A stretch of 64,000 nucleotides of DNA from Roseobacter sp. SK209-2-6 (GCF_000169455.1 NZ_AAYC01000007.1:1-64000); one strand, 5' to 3'. Numbered from the stretch's first letter, positions 8,112 through 17,704 are shown. Numbers and translations are program-made. The notes: generated by a model not told the origin, from the letters alone.

Positions 8112-8631
8112 AACATGCGTCCTCGTCTAATTTACTGGTCGAGGGCATCGCATCAGGTATTCTTCTTGGTATTCCGAAAAGCGACACAACCGAATTTGAA
8201 GGCGACTTAGCAGACAGGATAACGCCACGGCAGGATGCCGCAAAGGAAAGCTGCTTTCCAAACGGGCAATTCTCGCCGGAAGGTTTCTCAAACAGAATGA
8301 CCAAGCTGGCTATAAAAGAAGTGAACCAAGTCCAACACAAAACGTCCTAGCCCAGCGTCGTCTTAGCCCAGCGTGGTTAGCTCGTGCGCGCAATAATAAC
8401 CTGTCCCTTTGGATGCCTGGTCCAAGTTGGATATCAATGCGGCAGCAGTCGGACTGACGCTCTCTTTCTTTGGTAGTAACCCTGGCCCGGAACCGCACAC
8501 AGCAAAGGGTCTACAATGTCTTCTCCAAATCCGCCCCTTCCAAAACCAACCGCCTAAGTCGAACCCTACTTCAACATCCTGAGCCTGGATGATACTCTGA
8601 GATTTCTCGAAGCTTTCGGTGGCACCGATGG
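8112..8631. other. Intergenic/remnant region before the decayed IS
   Basis: There is no convincing gene. A frame is open on each strand over about 8100-8345 (an 80-codon ATG frame on minus; a frame without a start codon on plus), and the coding strand cannot be decided. On plus at 8556-8631 an open peptide containing NILSLDDTLRFLEAFGG runs into the IS end. It could be a fragment of a gene cut by the insertion. Confidence 0.4.
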
Positions 8632-8659
8632 CATGCCCCCATCGGGTGGTCCGGTTCGA

Positions 8660-9440
8660 TTGTTAGTCATCGTCGGCCTCTGGTCCATCGGAACGATGCT
8701 TTCTGGCGCGGGCGGACGATATCCCAAAGCACTGTGTGGCCTGACCGTGTTGGAGTGAACTCGCCACTGCTCGATGATGATCTGGGCCTCACGCAGGCTA
8801 TAGAACAGCTCACCGTTTAACAATTCATCACGGAAGCGGGCGTTGAAGCTTTCACAGTAACCGTTCTCCCATGCACTGCCCGGCAGGGCATCGCATGGCG
8901 ATGTCCCGAGAGGGGTGACCCTGGTTCGATATAAGCGGTTTTTGCGCCGACGGCGGCGATCCAGTCCCGCTCCTTCTGGGCAATGAACTCCGGGCCATTG
9001 AAGGCGCCATTGGTTCGAGCCCAATGGCGAGCGGGCCATTGTCTGATCTGATATATTGCGGCGGCCCACGCAGGATGAACAGGTCGGTCAGCGTGTCCAG
9101 CACATCGGTTGAGTTAAGTTTAAGATCGACGCGGATCATCCGTTGCCCGGCAGGCGATTTGGCCAAGCCAAATCTGCCGAGAGGGGGCCAGCCTGCGTTG
9201 TTCAGCAGGCCAGTGACCATGCGGTAGCCATAGCGCCCGTATTGGTCGGCCAGTTCTATGATGTCGTCGGTCAGACGCTCTTCATCGGCCCGGCCTTGGG
9301 ACACCTTGCGCTGCGTCGATCGATGCTGACCCAGAGTGCGGCAGGCCCGGCGCTCAGACACACCCAGCTCCTTCCGCACATGGTCGATGCATTTACGACG
9401 ACGCGAAGGGCTCAGGGGCTCCGCCCGTTCAGGCCTGAAT
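8660..9440 (-). pseudogene. Transposase orfB remnant, deleted and frameshifted
   Basis: The N-terminal part (GVSERRACRTLGQHRSTQRK ... YGRYGYRMVTGLLNNAGW) and later pieces (LTDLFILRGPP, IRSDNG) are in one frame. The C-terminal part (ENGYCESFNARFRDELLNGE ... RPHSALGYRPPAPE) is in another. Compared with the intact orfB elsewhere in the window, the middle of the DDE domain (residues about 65-145) is gone and there is a disruption just after the second Asp. It cannot encode an active transposase. Confidence 0.85.
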
Positions 9441-9459
9441 TGATCCGCAGGATCAATTC

Positions 9460-9744
9460 CTAGACGGCTATCACTCCCTTTGCCGCTTCCGTCAGAATGA
9501 GCTGGTCCAGCGTCAGGTCAGATACCGCGCGCCGAAGCCGCAAGTTCTCTTTCTCAAGCTCCTTCAGCCGTGCGAGCTGAGATCGCTGCATCCCACCGTA
9601 GAGCTTGCGCCATCGGCAAAAGGTCTGCTGCGTCACGCCGATCTAGCGCACCGCCTCGGCAATCGTCGCACCTTGTCCCTGCAGAACTTCAACCTGACGA
9701 AGCTTCGATACAATCTCTTCGGGTTTCTCTCGTTTCCCAGCCAT
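9460..9744 (-). pseudogene. Transposase orfA remnant with internal stop
   Basis: Starting from the ATG at 9744 the frame reads MAGKREKPEEIVSKLRQVEV, closely matching orfA of the intact copies. An in-frame TAG interrupts it at 9643-9645 after codon 33. Beyond the stop the homologous helix-turn-helix and leucine-zipper part continues (TQQTFCRWRKLYGGM, then LRRAVSDLTLDQLIL) to the TAG at 9460-9462. Confidence 0.85.
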
Positions 9745-9802
9745 CGCTGATCCTCCAATTTGTGGGACAATCTATCCCAGTTGGTGGACCACTTTCAGGG
9801 GG

Positions 9803-10462
9803 CTACTCCAACATCGCCTCCAACGTGTGATGTAGGCCGTTGTTGATATGGTCTTCGAGGAACTTGATCGCGGTATCGGGGTCGCGCGCCAGGGCTGCAT
9901 CCAGCATGCCGCGGTGTTCAACTGCAGCGGCTTCGCCCCGGAAAGTTAGCACCAGCATCTGATAGCGCAGGTATTTGTCGTAGATTGTCGAATGTAGCGA
10001 CAGCAGGTTCTGCGAGTTGCAGGCGCGGATCAGCGCCTGATGGAACTCCCAGTCATAACGCTTCCAGGTCTCCTTTTCGGTTTCATCGCCCGCCTGCATC
10101 CGCACTTCCATGCGGTGCAGTTTGTGGTGGGCGGCGACCAGGTCGCCCTCCCATTCGGTGTCTCCATTGGCGATGGATTGACGCAAGGCGTGGCTTTCAA
10201 GCAGGATCCGAAGGCTCGCAATTTCGCGCAGATCCTCTTGCGATACAGGCGTCACAAAGAAGCCGCGCTGTTCTTCGGCGGCGACGAAACCATCGCTGGC
10301 GAGCCGGTTGAGCGTTTCGCGCAAGGTTGAGACGCTGGCGGAATAGCGCTCTTTCAAACCATCCAGTTTCAGCTTCGATCCCGGCGCCAGCGTGCCAAAA
10401 ATGATGTCACGCTTGATCCGTTCAAAGGTTGAAGAGCCAACGGTGGGTGGCTGCTTGGCCAT
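9803..10462 (-). CDS. GntR-family regulator, FCD subfamily
   Basis: A 219-residue regulator with an N-terminal winged helix (FERIKRDIIFGTLAPGSKLKLDGLKERYSASVSTLRETLNRL) and a C-terminal all-helical FCD effector domain (about 80-215) with likely metal-site His residues (EFHQALI, VEHRGML, HINNGLH). It is divergent from the quinate-type TRAP operon and probably represses it until a pathway acid binds. The last codon is followed by a TAG that coincides with the end of the decayed IS. The native C-terminus may therefore have been trimmed, although the length is normal for the family. Confidence 0.9.
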   Translation of the reverse strand: MAKQPPTVGSSTFERIKRDIIFGTLAPGSKLKLDGLKERYSASVSTLRETLNRLASDGFVAAEEQRGFFVTPVSQEDLREIASLRILLESHALRQSIANGDTEWEGDLVAAHHKLHRMEVRMQAGDETEKETWKRYDWEFHQALIRACNSQNLLSLHSTIYDKYLRYQMLVLTFRGEAAAVEHRGMLDAALARDPDTAIKFLEDHINNGLHHTLEAMLE

Positions 10463-10507
10463 GGTGAAAACCCGTTCTGATTGGGGATTTCACATGAGAT
10501 AGCACCT

Positions 10508-10547
10508 CTTTGACGGTCATACAATTCGATATAATACCCCGTCAAAG
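10508..10547. promoter_or_regulatory. Inverted repeat in GntR/TRAP divergent promoter
   Basis: CTTTGACGG (10508-10516) is repeated in inverse as CCGTCAAAG (10539-10547). The 22-bp A+T-rich spacer contains ATATAATA, and further A+T-rich dyads follow to about 10585. The position between the divergent regulator and operon makes it a candidate GntR operator or looping site. Confidence 0.5.
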
Positions 10548-10656
10548 CAAAAATATATGATATTATTGATTTCATCGATTATCGTCGCTAGGCTCTCTCG
10601 AACGCGGAACTGATTCCGCGACTGACACCAATGATCCGACCCTGGGGGAGAGGCGT

Positions 10657-11805
10657 TTGACGCCGACAGAACATAGTGCAAGTGCAGCTGGCGCATGGCC
10701 AGCTCTGAGGTTGGCCATCGCCGGCATCGGCCTTGTTGGGCAGCGTCACGCGGATGCGATCAGCCAGGTGCCGGGCCTGACGCTGTGTGCGATCGTGGAC
10801 CCAAGCGATGCAGGCAAGGAGGAGGCGCAGGCGCGCAATGTTGCGTGTTATGGCGACCTGCAGCAGATGATCGAAGCAGAGGCACCTGATGGGATCATTC
10901 TGTCCACGCCGACAAAACTGCATGTGGCGCAAGGGAGGCAGTGCCTGGATGCAGGTATTCCGGTCCTGATAGAAAAGCCGCTGGCGGATGACCTGGCGGC
11001 GGCGGCCAGCTTGGTTGAGCGGTCCGAGCAGGTGGATGTCGCGCTATTGGTCGGGCATCATCGGCGTCACAACCCGCTGATCCGCAAGGCGCATGAATAC
11101 ATCACCCAAGGCAGGATCGGCGACGTGCGGGCGATGCAGGCGACCTGCTGGTTCTACAAACCCGACGCCTATTTCGATGTGGCGCCCTGGCGCAAGCAGG
11201 GCGGGGCCGGGCCCATCTCGGTCAACCTGGTCCATGACATAGATCTGATGCGGCATCTGTGTGGTGAGATCACCAGCGTTCAGGCGCAGGCCGCGCCCTC
11301 GGCGCGCGGCCATGAGAACGAAGATGTGGCGGCGGCCTTGCTGACCTTTGACAATGGCGCGATTGGCACGATCACCGTGTCAGACAGCATCGTTGCCCCC
11401 TGGAGCTGGGAAATGACCGCACATGAATACCCGGTCTACCCGACCACATCGCAAAGCGCCTACCAGATCGGCGGAAGCCACGGGGCGCTGTCGGTTCCGG
11501 ATCTGACCCTGTGGACCCATGAAGAGGTGCGGGATTGGTGGACGCCGATTTCGGCGACCTCGGTCCTGCGGGACACGTCGGATCCCCTGATCAATCAGAT
11601 GGTGCATTTCGCCGCCGTGATCCGCGGGGATGAAACACCCCTGGTCTCGGGGCGCGAAGGGCTGCGCAGTCTGGCCGTCGTGGACGCAATCCAGCGGTCC
11701 GCGAAGTCCAACGAACTGATCCGCCTGGAGGAGGGCGGAGCCAACGTTGCGTTAGCTTCGATGAGGGAAAAGAAAGAAACGAAAATGACAAACCAGGCGC
11801 ACTAA
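10657..11805 (+). CDS. Gfo/Idh/MocA-family oxidoreductase
   Basis: A 382-residue NAD(P)-dependent dehydrogenase. The dinucleotide loop GIGLVG is at residues 23-28 and the family EKP motif at 106-108 (IEKPLADD). The C-terminal alpha/beta domain is of usual length. The start is a TTG at 10657, preceded by GGGGGAG. Relatives oxidise sugars, inositols and cyclic polyols. Beside a 3-dehydroshikimate dehydratase, oxidation of quinate or shikimate at a ring hydroxyl is a reasonable inference, not shown by sequence. It is first in the five-gene operon, 35 bp before the receptor gene. Confidence 0.88.
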   Translation: MTPTEHSASAAGAWPALRLAIAGIGLVGQRHADAISQVPGLTLCAIVDPSDAGKEEAQARNVACYGDLQQMIEAEAPDGIILSTPTKLHVAQGRQCLDAGIPVLIEKPLADDLAAAASLVERSEQVDVALLVGHHRRHNPLIRKAHEYITQGRIGDVRAMQATCWFYKPDAYFDVAPWRKQGGAGPISVNLVHDIDLMRHLCGEITSVQAQAAPSARGHENEDVAAALLTFDNGAIGTITVSDSIVAPWSWEMTAHEYPVYPTTSQSAYQIGGSHGALSVPDLTLWTHEEVRDWWTPISATSVLRDTSDPLINQMVHFAAVIRGDETPLVSGREGLRSLAVVDAIQRSAKSNELIRLEEGGANVALASMREKKETKMTNQAH

Positions 11806-11840
11806 CTGCGCCCTATAATCGTCTTGGGAGGAAACAAGAA

Positions 11841-12848
11841 ATGATCACCAGAATTACACGACGGGCCGCGCTCGCGTCTTTTGCCGCCCTGGGGCTGGCC
11901 GCCGGTGTTGCAACCACAGCCGCCGCGCAGGACATGACCTTCACTATGGCCACCTCTGGTTCGGAAACCGACCAGCGGTCGGTCGCCCTGGCCGAAGTGT
12001 TCGCGCCGATGGTTGCGGGTTTTGCCGAATATAAACCCGGTTACAATGGCACGATGTTCGCCCAAGGGGCCGAGCTGGAGGCCATCGCGCGCGGCAACCT
12101 GACCATGTCGATCACCTCGGCGCAAGAGCTGGCGCAGTTCTTCCCGGAATTCTCGATCTTTGCGACCGGATATGTGCATCAGGATGCGGCCCATCAGGTG
12201 CGCGTCTTCAACGATCCGCTGATGGACCCGTTCAAGGCCAAGGTTGAAGACGAGCTAGGCGTCAAACTGCTTTCGGTGATGTATCTGGGCAAACGCCATG
12301 TGAACCTGCGCTTCCCGCGTTCGGAAAAGGACGTGCAGACCCCTGCCGATCTGGCGGGCGTGAACCTGCGTATGCCGGGCACCGACGCCTGGCAATTCCT
12401 AGGCAAGGCACTCGGTGCCTCTCCGACACCGCTGGCCTTTACCGAGGTTTACACCGCGCTTTCCACCGGCGCGGTCGATGGGCAGGACAACCCGCTGCCC
12501 ACCGTGGTCGACAAGAAGTTTTATGAGGTGACCAAACAGATCGCACTGACCTCTCACCTCGTCGATCTTAACTATATCGCCTTCTCGAAAGAGACCTGGG
12601 ATGGCCTGTCGCCGGATCAGAAGCTGGCCGTGCAGCGGGCCGCTGACGCCGCCGCATCTTATGGACGTTTGAAACAGCTGGATCAGGAAAACAGCCTGGC
12701 CGAGTTCGTCCGCAGCCAGGGTGTTGAAATCTACACGCCGGATCTGGCGGCGTTCCGCAACCACGTGCAGGCCCAGTATGTCGGGTCCGAAGCGGCCGAA
12801 AGCTGGCCCGAAGGCGTTCTTGACCGCATCAACGCACTTGGCAACTGA
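11841..12848 (+). CDS. TRAP transporter substrate-binding protein (DctP)
   Basis: A 335-residue periplasmic receptor with an N-terminal signal carrying twin arginines (TRRAALASFAALGLAAG) and an AAAQD cleavage region. The core DctP signature is complete: LAGVNLRMPGTDAW, PTPLAFTEVYTALSTGAVDG and DNPLPTVVDKKFYEV. These include the Arg that binds the ligand carboxylate in this family. GGGAGG precedes the start. Context (dehydratase, dehydrogenase, GntR/FCD) points to a carboxylated cyclitol such as quinate, shikimate or dehydroshikimate. Confidence 0.92.
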   Translation: MITRITRRAALASFAALGLAAGVATTAAAQDMTFTMATSGSETDQRSVALAEVFAPMVAGFAEYKPGYNGTMFAQGAELEAIARGNLTMSITSAQELAQFFPEFSIFATGYVHQDAAHQVRVFNDPLMDPFKAKVEDELGVKLLSVMYLGKRHVNLRFPRSEKDVQTPADLAGVNLRMPGTDAWQFLGKALGASPTPLAFTEVYTALSTGAVDGQDNPLPTVVDKKFYEVTKQIALTSHLVDLNYIAFSKETWDGLSPDQKLAVQRAADAAASYGRLKQLDQENSLAEFVRSQGVEIYTPDLAAFRNHVQAQYVGSEAAESWPEGVLDRINALGN

Positions 12849-12874
12849 GCAAGCTTTGCGGGAGGGTCAGAGGT

Positions 12875-13480
12875 ATGAAGGTATTTCTTAACAAACTCTC
12901 CCGCGTTGCCGACTTCATCGCCGCCATGACCTTGGCGGCGGTGTTTGTGACCTTTCTGATCCAGATCTTTTCGCGCTATGCGGCCAAGATCGCCTGGCTC
13001 ATGCCGATCCCACCCATTTCGAACTGGATGGTGTCATTGGAGCCGATCGGCTGGACCGTGAACCTGATTTCGCTGCTCTGGGTCTGGATCGTGTTCTTTG
13101 GTTGCGCCTTCATCGTGAAGGAGCGCGACCACGTTACCTTTGATGTGCTGTACCTCGCCACGCCACGCCGGACGCAACGCATTTTGGCGCTTGTCTCAGC
13201 CTTGGGGCTGATCGCGGCAATGCTGTATTCCTTTCCCGCCACATGGGACGCGATATTCGGCAACCGGCTGATGGAGCTGAAGAAAATCCAGACGCTGAGG
13301 ATGCCGATCACCGGTGACAAGATTGCCATCAAATGGCTGTTCGCTGCCTACATCCTGCTCATGGTCACAACCATCCTCCGTTATCTGTGGAGGCTCTATT
13401 CCGTTGCCCGCCATGGCCTCCCCGAAACCGAGCTAGAGGAACTGCTGTCAGACAAATCGGACAGGGAGGACGCATCATGA
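12875..13480 (+). CDS. TRAP transporter small permease (DctQ)
   Basis: A 201-residue protein with four predicted membrane helices and the typical DctQ region WVWIVFFGCAFIVKERDHVTFDVL between helices 2 and 3. GGGAGG lies upstream of the ATG. It pairs with the DctM encoded next, overlapping its start codon (ATGA arrangement at 13477-13480), and takes ligand from the preceding receptor. Confidence 0.92.
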   Translation: MKVFLNKLSRVADFIAAMTLAAVFVTFLIQIFSRYAAKIAWLMPIPPISNWMVSLEPIGWTVNLISLLWVWIVFFGCAFIVKERDHVTFDVLYLATPRRTQRILALVSALGLIAAMLYSFPATWDAIFGNRLMELKKIQTLRMPITGDKIAIKWLFAAYILLMVTTILRYLWRLYSVARHGLPETELEELLSDKSDREDAS

Positions 13481-14772
13481 GCATCGAGCTTTTGCTGGGC
13501 CTCATCGCCCTGTTTGGCATGGCGGCGATTGGCACGCCGGTGGCTTTCTCAATCCTTGTCGGGGTCATCGTCTATCTGGGTGTAGCCGGACAGGATCTGG
13601 CCATCGCCGGGCAGACCATGGTGCAACGCCTGTTTGACGGCTTTCTTCTGCTGGCGGTGCCGCTATTCATCGTGTCGGCCAACATCATGAACGCCGGGTC
13701 GATAACGGACCGGTTGCTGAACTTCTGCATCGCCGTCGTGGGGCGGTTCCGGGGCGGCATGGGACACGTCAACGTGGTTGCTTCCCTGATCTTTTCCGGC
13801 ATGTCCGGCTCGGCGGTCGCAGATGCGGCGGGGATCGGCAAGATCATCATCGAGATGATGATCAAAAGCGGCAAATACACCCGTGGCTATGCAGCCGCGA
13901 TCACCGCCGCCACGGCCACCATTGGCCCGATCATCCCACCGTCGATCCCGATGGTAATCTATGCGCTGGTGTCGGGCGCGTCGATCAAGGACCTGTTTCT
14001 CGGCGGTATCATTCCCGGCCTGTTCATGGGGATGGTGCTGATGGCGCTGAATGTCTTCATGTCCCACCGCCGCGGGTTCGGACGCGAAGAGCCAGTGCCC
14101 CTGCGTGACCTGCCGCGGCTGACCATGCAGGCGACGCCGGCCCTGCTGATGCCGATCATTCTGCTGTTCTGCCTCTACAGCGGCATTACCACCCCGACCG
14201 AGGCAGCGGCCATCGCCGCGCTTTATGCGCTCGCCATCGCGGCGGGACTTTACCAGGCTATCAAGCTGAAAACGCTGTATCAGGTCTTTGTCGACAGCGC
14301 CCGCGCCGCTGCGTCCGTTGGTCTGGTAATCGGGGCGTCGATGATCCTGACCTACATCGTGGTGCAGGAAAATGTGCCCCAGGCGCTTTCTGCGTTGTTG
14401 GACGGGGCGAACATCCATCCGCTTGTCTTCCTGATCCTGATCAACGTACTGGTGCTGTTGCTGGGCTGCATCCTGGATGCGACGGTGATCATCCTGGTGA
14501 TCGTGCCGCTGTTCATTCCGACCTGTCAGGCGCTTGGCATTGATCTGGTGCATTTCGGGGTTCTGATCGTGGTCAATTCGATGATCGGCTTGATCACGCC
14601 GCCCTATGGCATCTTGCTGTTTGTCATCAACGCGGTCACCGGCATCCCACTGAAAGAAATCATTGGAGAGATCTGGGCCTTTCTCGCGGTGCTACTGCTC
14701 GCCCTTTGCGCAATGATCCTGGTCCCCGATATCGTGCTCTGGCTGCCGCGCCTGTTTGGCTATCAGGGGTGA
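13477..14772 (+). CDS. TRAP transporter large permease (DctM)
   Basis: A 431-residue polytopic permease of standard DctM length. Diagnostic segments include SGMSGSAVADAAGIGKI, ATIGPIIPPSIPMVIYA, GITTPTEAAAIAALYA and NSMIGLITPPYGILLF. The ATG at 13477 overlaps the DctQ stop and has GGGAGGA upstream. The longer frame to 13333 is antisense-like extra sequence over dctQ and is rejected. It is followed within 10 bp by the dehydratase gene. Confidence 0.94.
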   Translation: MSIELLLGLIALFGMAAIGTPVAFSILVGVIVYLGVAGQDLAIAGQTMVQRLFDGFLLLAVPLFIVSANIMNAGSITDRLLNFCIAVVGRFRGGMGHVNVVASLIFSGMSGSAVADAAGIGKIIIEMMIKSGKYTRGYAAAITAATATIGPIIPPSIPMVIYALVSGASIKDLFLGGIIPGLFMGMVLMALNVFMSHRRGFGREEPVPLRDLPRLTMQATPALLMPIILLFCLYSGITTPTEAAAIAALYALAIAAGLYQAIKLKTLYQVFVDSARAAASVGLVIGASMILTYIVVQENVPQALSALLDGANIHPLVFLILINVLVLLLGCILDATVIILVIVPLFIPTCQALGIDLVHFGVLIVVNSMIGLITPPYGILLFVINAVTGIPLKEIIGEIWAFLAVLLLALCAMILVPDIVLWLPRLFGYQG

Positions 14773-14780
14773 GTGCGCCA

Positions 14781-16664
14781 ATGAAGACCTCCATCGCTAC
14801 AGTCTCGATTTCCGGCAACCTGAGGGAAAAGCTTACCGCCATTGCGGCTTCCGGGTTTGACGGGATCGAGATATTCGAGGCCGATTTCATCGCAGATCAC
14901 GGAAGCCCCCGCGATGTTGGAAACATGATCCGCGACCATGGGCTGGACATCATGCTGTTCCAACCGTTCCGCGATTTCGAAACCCTGCCGGAACCGGCCC
15001 GTTCCAAAGCCTTTGACCGGGCCGAACGCAAGTTTGACGTGATGCAGGAACTGGGCGCGGATCTGGTGCTTGTCTGCTCCTCCGTGCATCCGGCGTCGCT
15101 GGGCGGCATCGAACGGGCGGCCGGGGATTTTCACGAACTGGGCGAACGCGCCGCCAAACGCGGGCTGCGCGTGGGCTATGAGGCGCTGGCCTGGGGCCGT
15201 CACATCAATGATCACCGCGATGCGTGGGAGGTCGTGCGCCGCGCCGATCACCCCAATGTCGGGCTGATTGTCGACAGCTTTCACACCCTGGGGCGCAAGC
15301 TGGACCCCGATAGCATTCGGTCGGTTCCGGGGGACAAGATCTTTTTCGTTCAACTGGCCGATGCACCGCTGATCGAAATGAATCTGCTCTATTGGTCGCG
15401 CCACTTCCGGAACATGCCCGGCGAAGGCGATCTGGACGTGACCCGGTTCATGCAGGCCGTCATGGCGACCGGCTATGACGGGCCCATCAGCCTTGAGATC
15501 TTCAATGACCAGTTTCGCGGCGGCAACCCGCGAACATTGGCCAAGGACGGTTACAGTTCACTGATCGCCTTGATGGATGACGTCCGGCGGGCCGAGCCGG
15601 GGCTGGAACACGCGTTACCCGATATCCCACCACGCCAGCAGGCCAGGGGTGTCGCCTTTGTCGAATTCGCGACGCGCGGGGAAGAGGCGGTTTCTTTGCA
15701 AGCCGACCTGTCCGCTCTGGGCTTTGAACAGGTCGGGCAGCATCGCAGCAAATCCGCCGCGCTCTGGCAGCAGGGCGACATCCGCATCGTCGTGAACGAG
15801 GAAACCAGTGGACACGCCGCAAGCAGCTGGAACGCCCGGGGGACCTGCGTGTGCGATCTCGGACTCGAAGTCGCCAATGCAAGATCTGCAGCAGCCCGCG
15901 CGACCGCACTGGGCGCCGAAGTGTTCTCCCAGCCTATTGGTGCAGGTGAACTGGCGATCCCGGCCGTCAGGGGACTGTCCGGCTCCGTCCTGCATTTCCT
16001 CGACGAAGGATCAGAGTTGTCGCAGGTCTGGCAGCAGGAGTTTGCAGCCGGTCCGGCACCCGCTGGCGTGGGCCTGACCCATATCGACCACATCGCCCAG
16101 ACCATGAGCTATGACGAGATGCTCAGCTGGTCGCTGTTTTACACCACGCTGTTCGACATGACCAAAGCTCCCATGGTGGATGTGATCGACCCCGATGGGC
16201 TTGTGCGCAGCCTGGCGGTCGAGACGGGCGACGGCGCCCTACGGGTGACGCTGAATGGCGCGGACAGTCACAGGACGCTGGCGGGCGCGTTTCTGTCGGA
16301 CAGTTTCGGCGCCTCCGTCCAGCACATCGCCTTTGCCACGCCAGATATTTTCACAACGCTGGAAAAGCTGACAGCCAAGGGATTCAATACGCTGCCGATC
16401 TCGCCGAACTACTACGATGACCTCGCAGCGCGCTTTGATCTGACGGAAGATCTGTTGCAAAGGATGCAAACCCAGGGCGTCATGTATGACGAGCAAGACG
16501 GAGCCGGCTTTTTCCAATCCTATTCACAATCATTCAGCGGAAACCTGTTCGTCGAGTTTGTCCAAAGAGGGCAAGGGTATGCAGGCTACGGAGCCCCCAA
16601 CGCCCCGTTTCGCATCGCTGCTCAAAAGCGTCAGTCCCGTGCAAAGGGCATGCCCAAGTCTTAA
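14781..16664 (+). CDS. quiC: 3-Dehydroshikimate dehydratase fused to HPPD-like domain
   Basis: A 627-residue two-domain enzyme. Residues 1-280 form a TIM barrel of the sugar-phosphate isomerase/epimerase type. The four metal ligands known for bacterial QuiC1-type dehydratases are at the expected places: Glu134, Asp165, Gln191 and Glu239. The C-terminal half (about 290-610) is a 4-hydroxyphenylpyruvate-dioxygenase-like fold with candidate Fe ligands in THIDHIAQ, VQHIAFAT and FVEFVQR. The first domain converts 3-dehydroshikimate to protocatechuate in quinate/shikimate breakdown; the role of the second is unsettled in the family. It ends the TRAP operon, which supports a quinate/shikimate substrate. 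Confidence 0.9.
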   Translation: MKTSIATVSISGNLREKLTAIAASGFDGIEIFEADFIADHGSPRDVGNMIRDHGLDIMLFQPFRDFETLPEPARSKAFDRAERKFDVMQELGADLVLVCSSVHPASLGGIERAAGDFHELGERAAKRGLRVGYEALAWGRHINDHRDAWEVVRRADHPNVGLIVDSFHTLGRKLDPDSIRSVPGDKIFFVQLADAPLIEMNLLYWSRHFRNMPGEGDLDVTRFMQAVMATGYDGPISLEIFNDQFRGGNPRTLAKDGYSSLIALMDDVRRAEPGLEHALPDIPPRQQARGVAFVEFATRGEEAVSLQADLSALGFEQVGQHRSKSAALWQQGDIRIVVNEETSGHAASSWNARGTCVCDLGLEVANARSAAARATALGAEVFSQPIGAGELAIPAVRGLSGSVLHFLDEGSELSQVWQQEFAAGPAPAGVGLTHIDHIAQTMSYDEMLSWSLFYTTLFDMTKAPMVDVIDPDGLVRSLAVETGDGALRVTLNGADSHRTLAGAFLSDSFGASVQHIAFATPDIFTTLEKLTAKGFNTLPISPNYYDDLAARFDLTEDLLQRMQTQGVMYDEQDGAGFFQSYSQSFSGNLFVEFVQRGQGYAGYGAPNAPFRIAAQKRQSRAKGMPKS

Positions 16665-17147
16665 TTGCTTGTCAGATGACACTCAGATCCCAATTTGACG
16701 CAGGATCAAGAATGGTTCTTTGCATTGGTCAAGTTTCCGAGCAAATTTCTGTATGGTTCGCTGAGGACGGGAGATTATGGCGGTTTCTTCGAGGGAAGGT
16801 ATCCGGTGCACTTCGATTTGTCGGGACGTCTAAGAAGAAGTGGATGAAGCGAAATTCTGACGGTTGAGTGCTGAGTACGTTGATGATGGCGAAAACAATC
16901 AACTCAACCTAACTGACAGCCACCCCTGAAACTGCCATTGGCAAAGCCACAGCGAATGGCCGGGTCGGTGGAGCTGCATCGCGGCGTGCGGGGTGCTGAC
17001 GAATGGCTGCAATGGTCCGTCCTCAACGCCTAGCCGGAACCTAATCGGCTGGGTGCTGCGCTGCCTCCGATGACTGTGAAGAGCCCCATAATGTCGAATG
17101 CTGCACATGGTGCGAACGGTTCGGAAGCGCAGAGTGCGTATTTCGGG
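16665..17147. other. Junction sequence with no recognised gene
   Basis: Only short, non-family-like frames occur here. The stretch marks the left edge of the IS-rich mosaic: downstream of it are a LysR fragment and the first intact IS. It looks like scrambled intergenic DNA. Confidence 0.5.
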
Positions 17148-17426
17148 TCAGGACGAGGCTATTCCAATGAAAGCCTTTACCAGCCGTAGTTTTGCTCGGT
17201 CTTTTGGAGCCACAATTGCGGTTTCATGCTGCTGGGTCAGTTCAGCAATCGGAACTTCGGCCAAACCTCTTGAAATCAACCCGCTCGCGCCAAGGAAGAT
17301 CGCTGTTCCGGCCCCTTGCAGCACCGCTTCGCACATCAAGGGGAACGCGCTTATCGTTATTGTTCGCTGAAAGCGAACTCCGCTTTTAAGTTGTGCTTCG
17401 CTGTTAGGAGACACTTCATATTGCAG
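17148..17426 (-). pseudogene. LysR effector-domain fragment
   Basis: The minus-strand frame ending at 17148 reads like the last 80-90 residues of a LysR-type regulator: a strand-helix unit TITISAFPLMCEAVLQGAGTAIF, then VPIAELTQQHETAIVAPKDRAKLRLVKAFIG. No helix-turn-helix part is present; the frame meets a stop at about 17472. It does not connect in sequence style or frame with the LysR N-terminus at 18.9-19.5 kb, so it is probably the relic of a different regulator. Confidence 0.6.
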
Positions 17427-17704
17427 TAACCGGAAGAGCCCGGATGACCCCGGAAGAAGCCGGATAGGGGCCTATAAATAAGGGCTTTAAACGCTCTTCG
17501 AACCCGGTTGGGTCTCAGGGACGTTTTGTCTTTCAAACTCGGAGATTTTGCCCAATACACGCTTCGTATCGTGCTTGAGACACTTCCCGTTGCAAACTCT
17601 GATCGTGTCAACGTACAGTTGCTCTACGTTTGTTTTGCTCTAGGAAATTCAATGTCGTTAGGGCAGCTACTGATCAGCCCCATCGAAGTGGTCCAGTGTG
17701 AGTG

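Larger units (their letters stand above)
8632..9805 (-). mobile_element. Decayed IS3-family element (IS407-like)
   Basis: This is a relic of an element related to the three intact copies further right. Both end regions are recognisable (TGCCCCCATCGGGTGGTCC near 8634 and, on minus, TAGCCCCCTGAAAGTGGTCC near 9805). The orfA remnant carries an in-frame stop, and the orfB remnant has lost its central part, including the first catalytic Asp, with a reading-frame change. It is therefore an older, dead insertion of a different but related IS. The left boundary falls exactly at the stop codon of the GntR gene. Confidence 0.85.

Noticed and set aside
8098-8340. An 80-codon minus-strand ORF just upstream of the GGDEF gene.
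   Set aside because: The opposite strand is equally open and reads at least as protein-like; no family, no ribosome site and strand undecided.
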